Shown one piece after another: positions 5,694 through 5,755 of a stretch of 5,755 nucleotides of DNA. Source of the stretch: Methanosarcinales archaeon (GTDB lineage: Archaea; Halobacteriota; Syntropharchaeia; Alkanophagales; Methanospirareceae); the NCBI GenBank assembly GCA_025464645.1, contig JAODGF010000010.1, forward strand, positions 571 through 6,325. The letters are read 5' to 3'. The position numbers and the translations under genes were made by a program. Each line of letters opens with the position of its first letter. Position 1 is the first letter of the stretch. Below the pieces are notes generated by a model that saw only the letters and a list, made by a program, of their open reading frames with translations, was not told the origin of the DNA and ran no database searches.

Positions 5694-5716
5694 TCGACAA
5701 AAAGGGGGAGATAAAA

Positions 5717-5755
5717 ATGTATATTGGCATCGCTGCGAAGCATTTTGATCAAACT
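5717..5755 (+). CDS. Start of a gene, possibly an IS110-type recombinase (3' cut by window)
   Basis: ATG at 5717 follows a purine-rich ribosome site GGGGGAG (5704-5710) with six bases between. Only 13 residues are visible: MYIGIAAKHFDQT. The MYIGI opening resembles the first RuvC-like beta strand of IS110 transposases, usually M-x-x-GID followed by a short polar helix with Lys. Here the position of the first catalytic Asp (residue 6) is Ala, and the next Asp is residue 11. That may mean an inactive copy, a divergent member, or a different protein. The assignment rests mainly on context. Confidence 0.4.
   Translation, partial: MYIGIAAKHFDQT

Larger units (their letters stand above)
5458..5755 (+). 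mobile_element. Left end of a probable insertion element (IS110-like?), runs off window
   Basis: The surface-protein gene loses its expected domain sequence at about 5460. From there come a hairpin, T-rich tracts, a structured GC-rich segment and a new gene start, all unlike the flanking gene. A long noncoding left end carrying a structured RNA just ahead of a reading frame beginning MYIGI is the layout known for IS110-family elements, whose left end encodes the bridge RNA. The exact boundary cannot be fixed, since the right end lies outside the window. Another IS family, or a non-mobile rearrangement, remains possible. Confidence 0.45.

Noticed and set aside
5565..5716. Group II intron or its domain V
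   Set aside because: No GUGYG-type 5' end and no domain V-like 34-nt hairpin is visible; the segment is too short.

Overview
The window looks like a piece of an archaeal genome, most likely a euryarchaeote of the methanogen/ANME/Syntrophoarchaeum kind. The signs are TATA/BRE-like promoters, leaderless or short-leader starts beside others with GGAG/GGTG ribosome sites, an archaeal Clp1-type RNA kinase, and a large secreted beta-helix/propeller/PKD surface protein. The taxon is inferred from gene style, not from a marker gene.

Bases 1-923 hold two convergent genes: the 3' part of an orotidine-5'-phosphate-decarboxylase-family gene (+) and a small unrecognised gene (-). A 65-bp divergent promoter region with TATA-like boxes separates the latter from a probable two-gene operon at 989-2890, which encodes a PflA-like radical SAM protein and a Clp1/Grc3-type polynucleotide 5'-hydroxyl kinase.

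Bases 2891-3293 have no convincing gene but are full of inverted repeats, a clear TATA box near 3071 and a roughly 190-nt leader with several hairpins. The leader feeds a 60-codon reading frame that looks like a signal peptide joined to the tail of a larger secreted protein. Thirteen bases on follows a 671-codon surface protein: signal peptide, NosD-like beta-helix, five propeller repeats, PKD domain and a broken C-terminal domain.

That last domain stops matching its expected pattern at about base 5460, where a hairpin, T-rich tracts, a GC-rich structured RNA-like segment (5565-5693, closed by an 11-bp helix) and the first 13 codons of another gene begin. The best reading is that a mobile element, possibly IS110-like with a bridge-RNA-type noncoding segment ahead of its recombinase, has inserted into the surface-protein gene. 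Only 13 residues of the putative recombinase are visible, so the family assignment is tentative. This 3' end is the most interesting part of the window.
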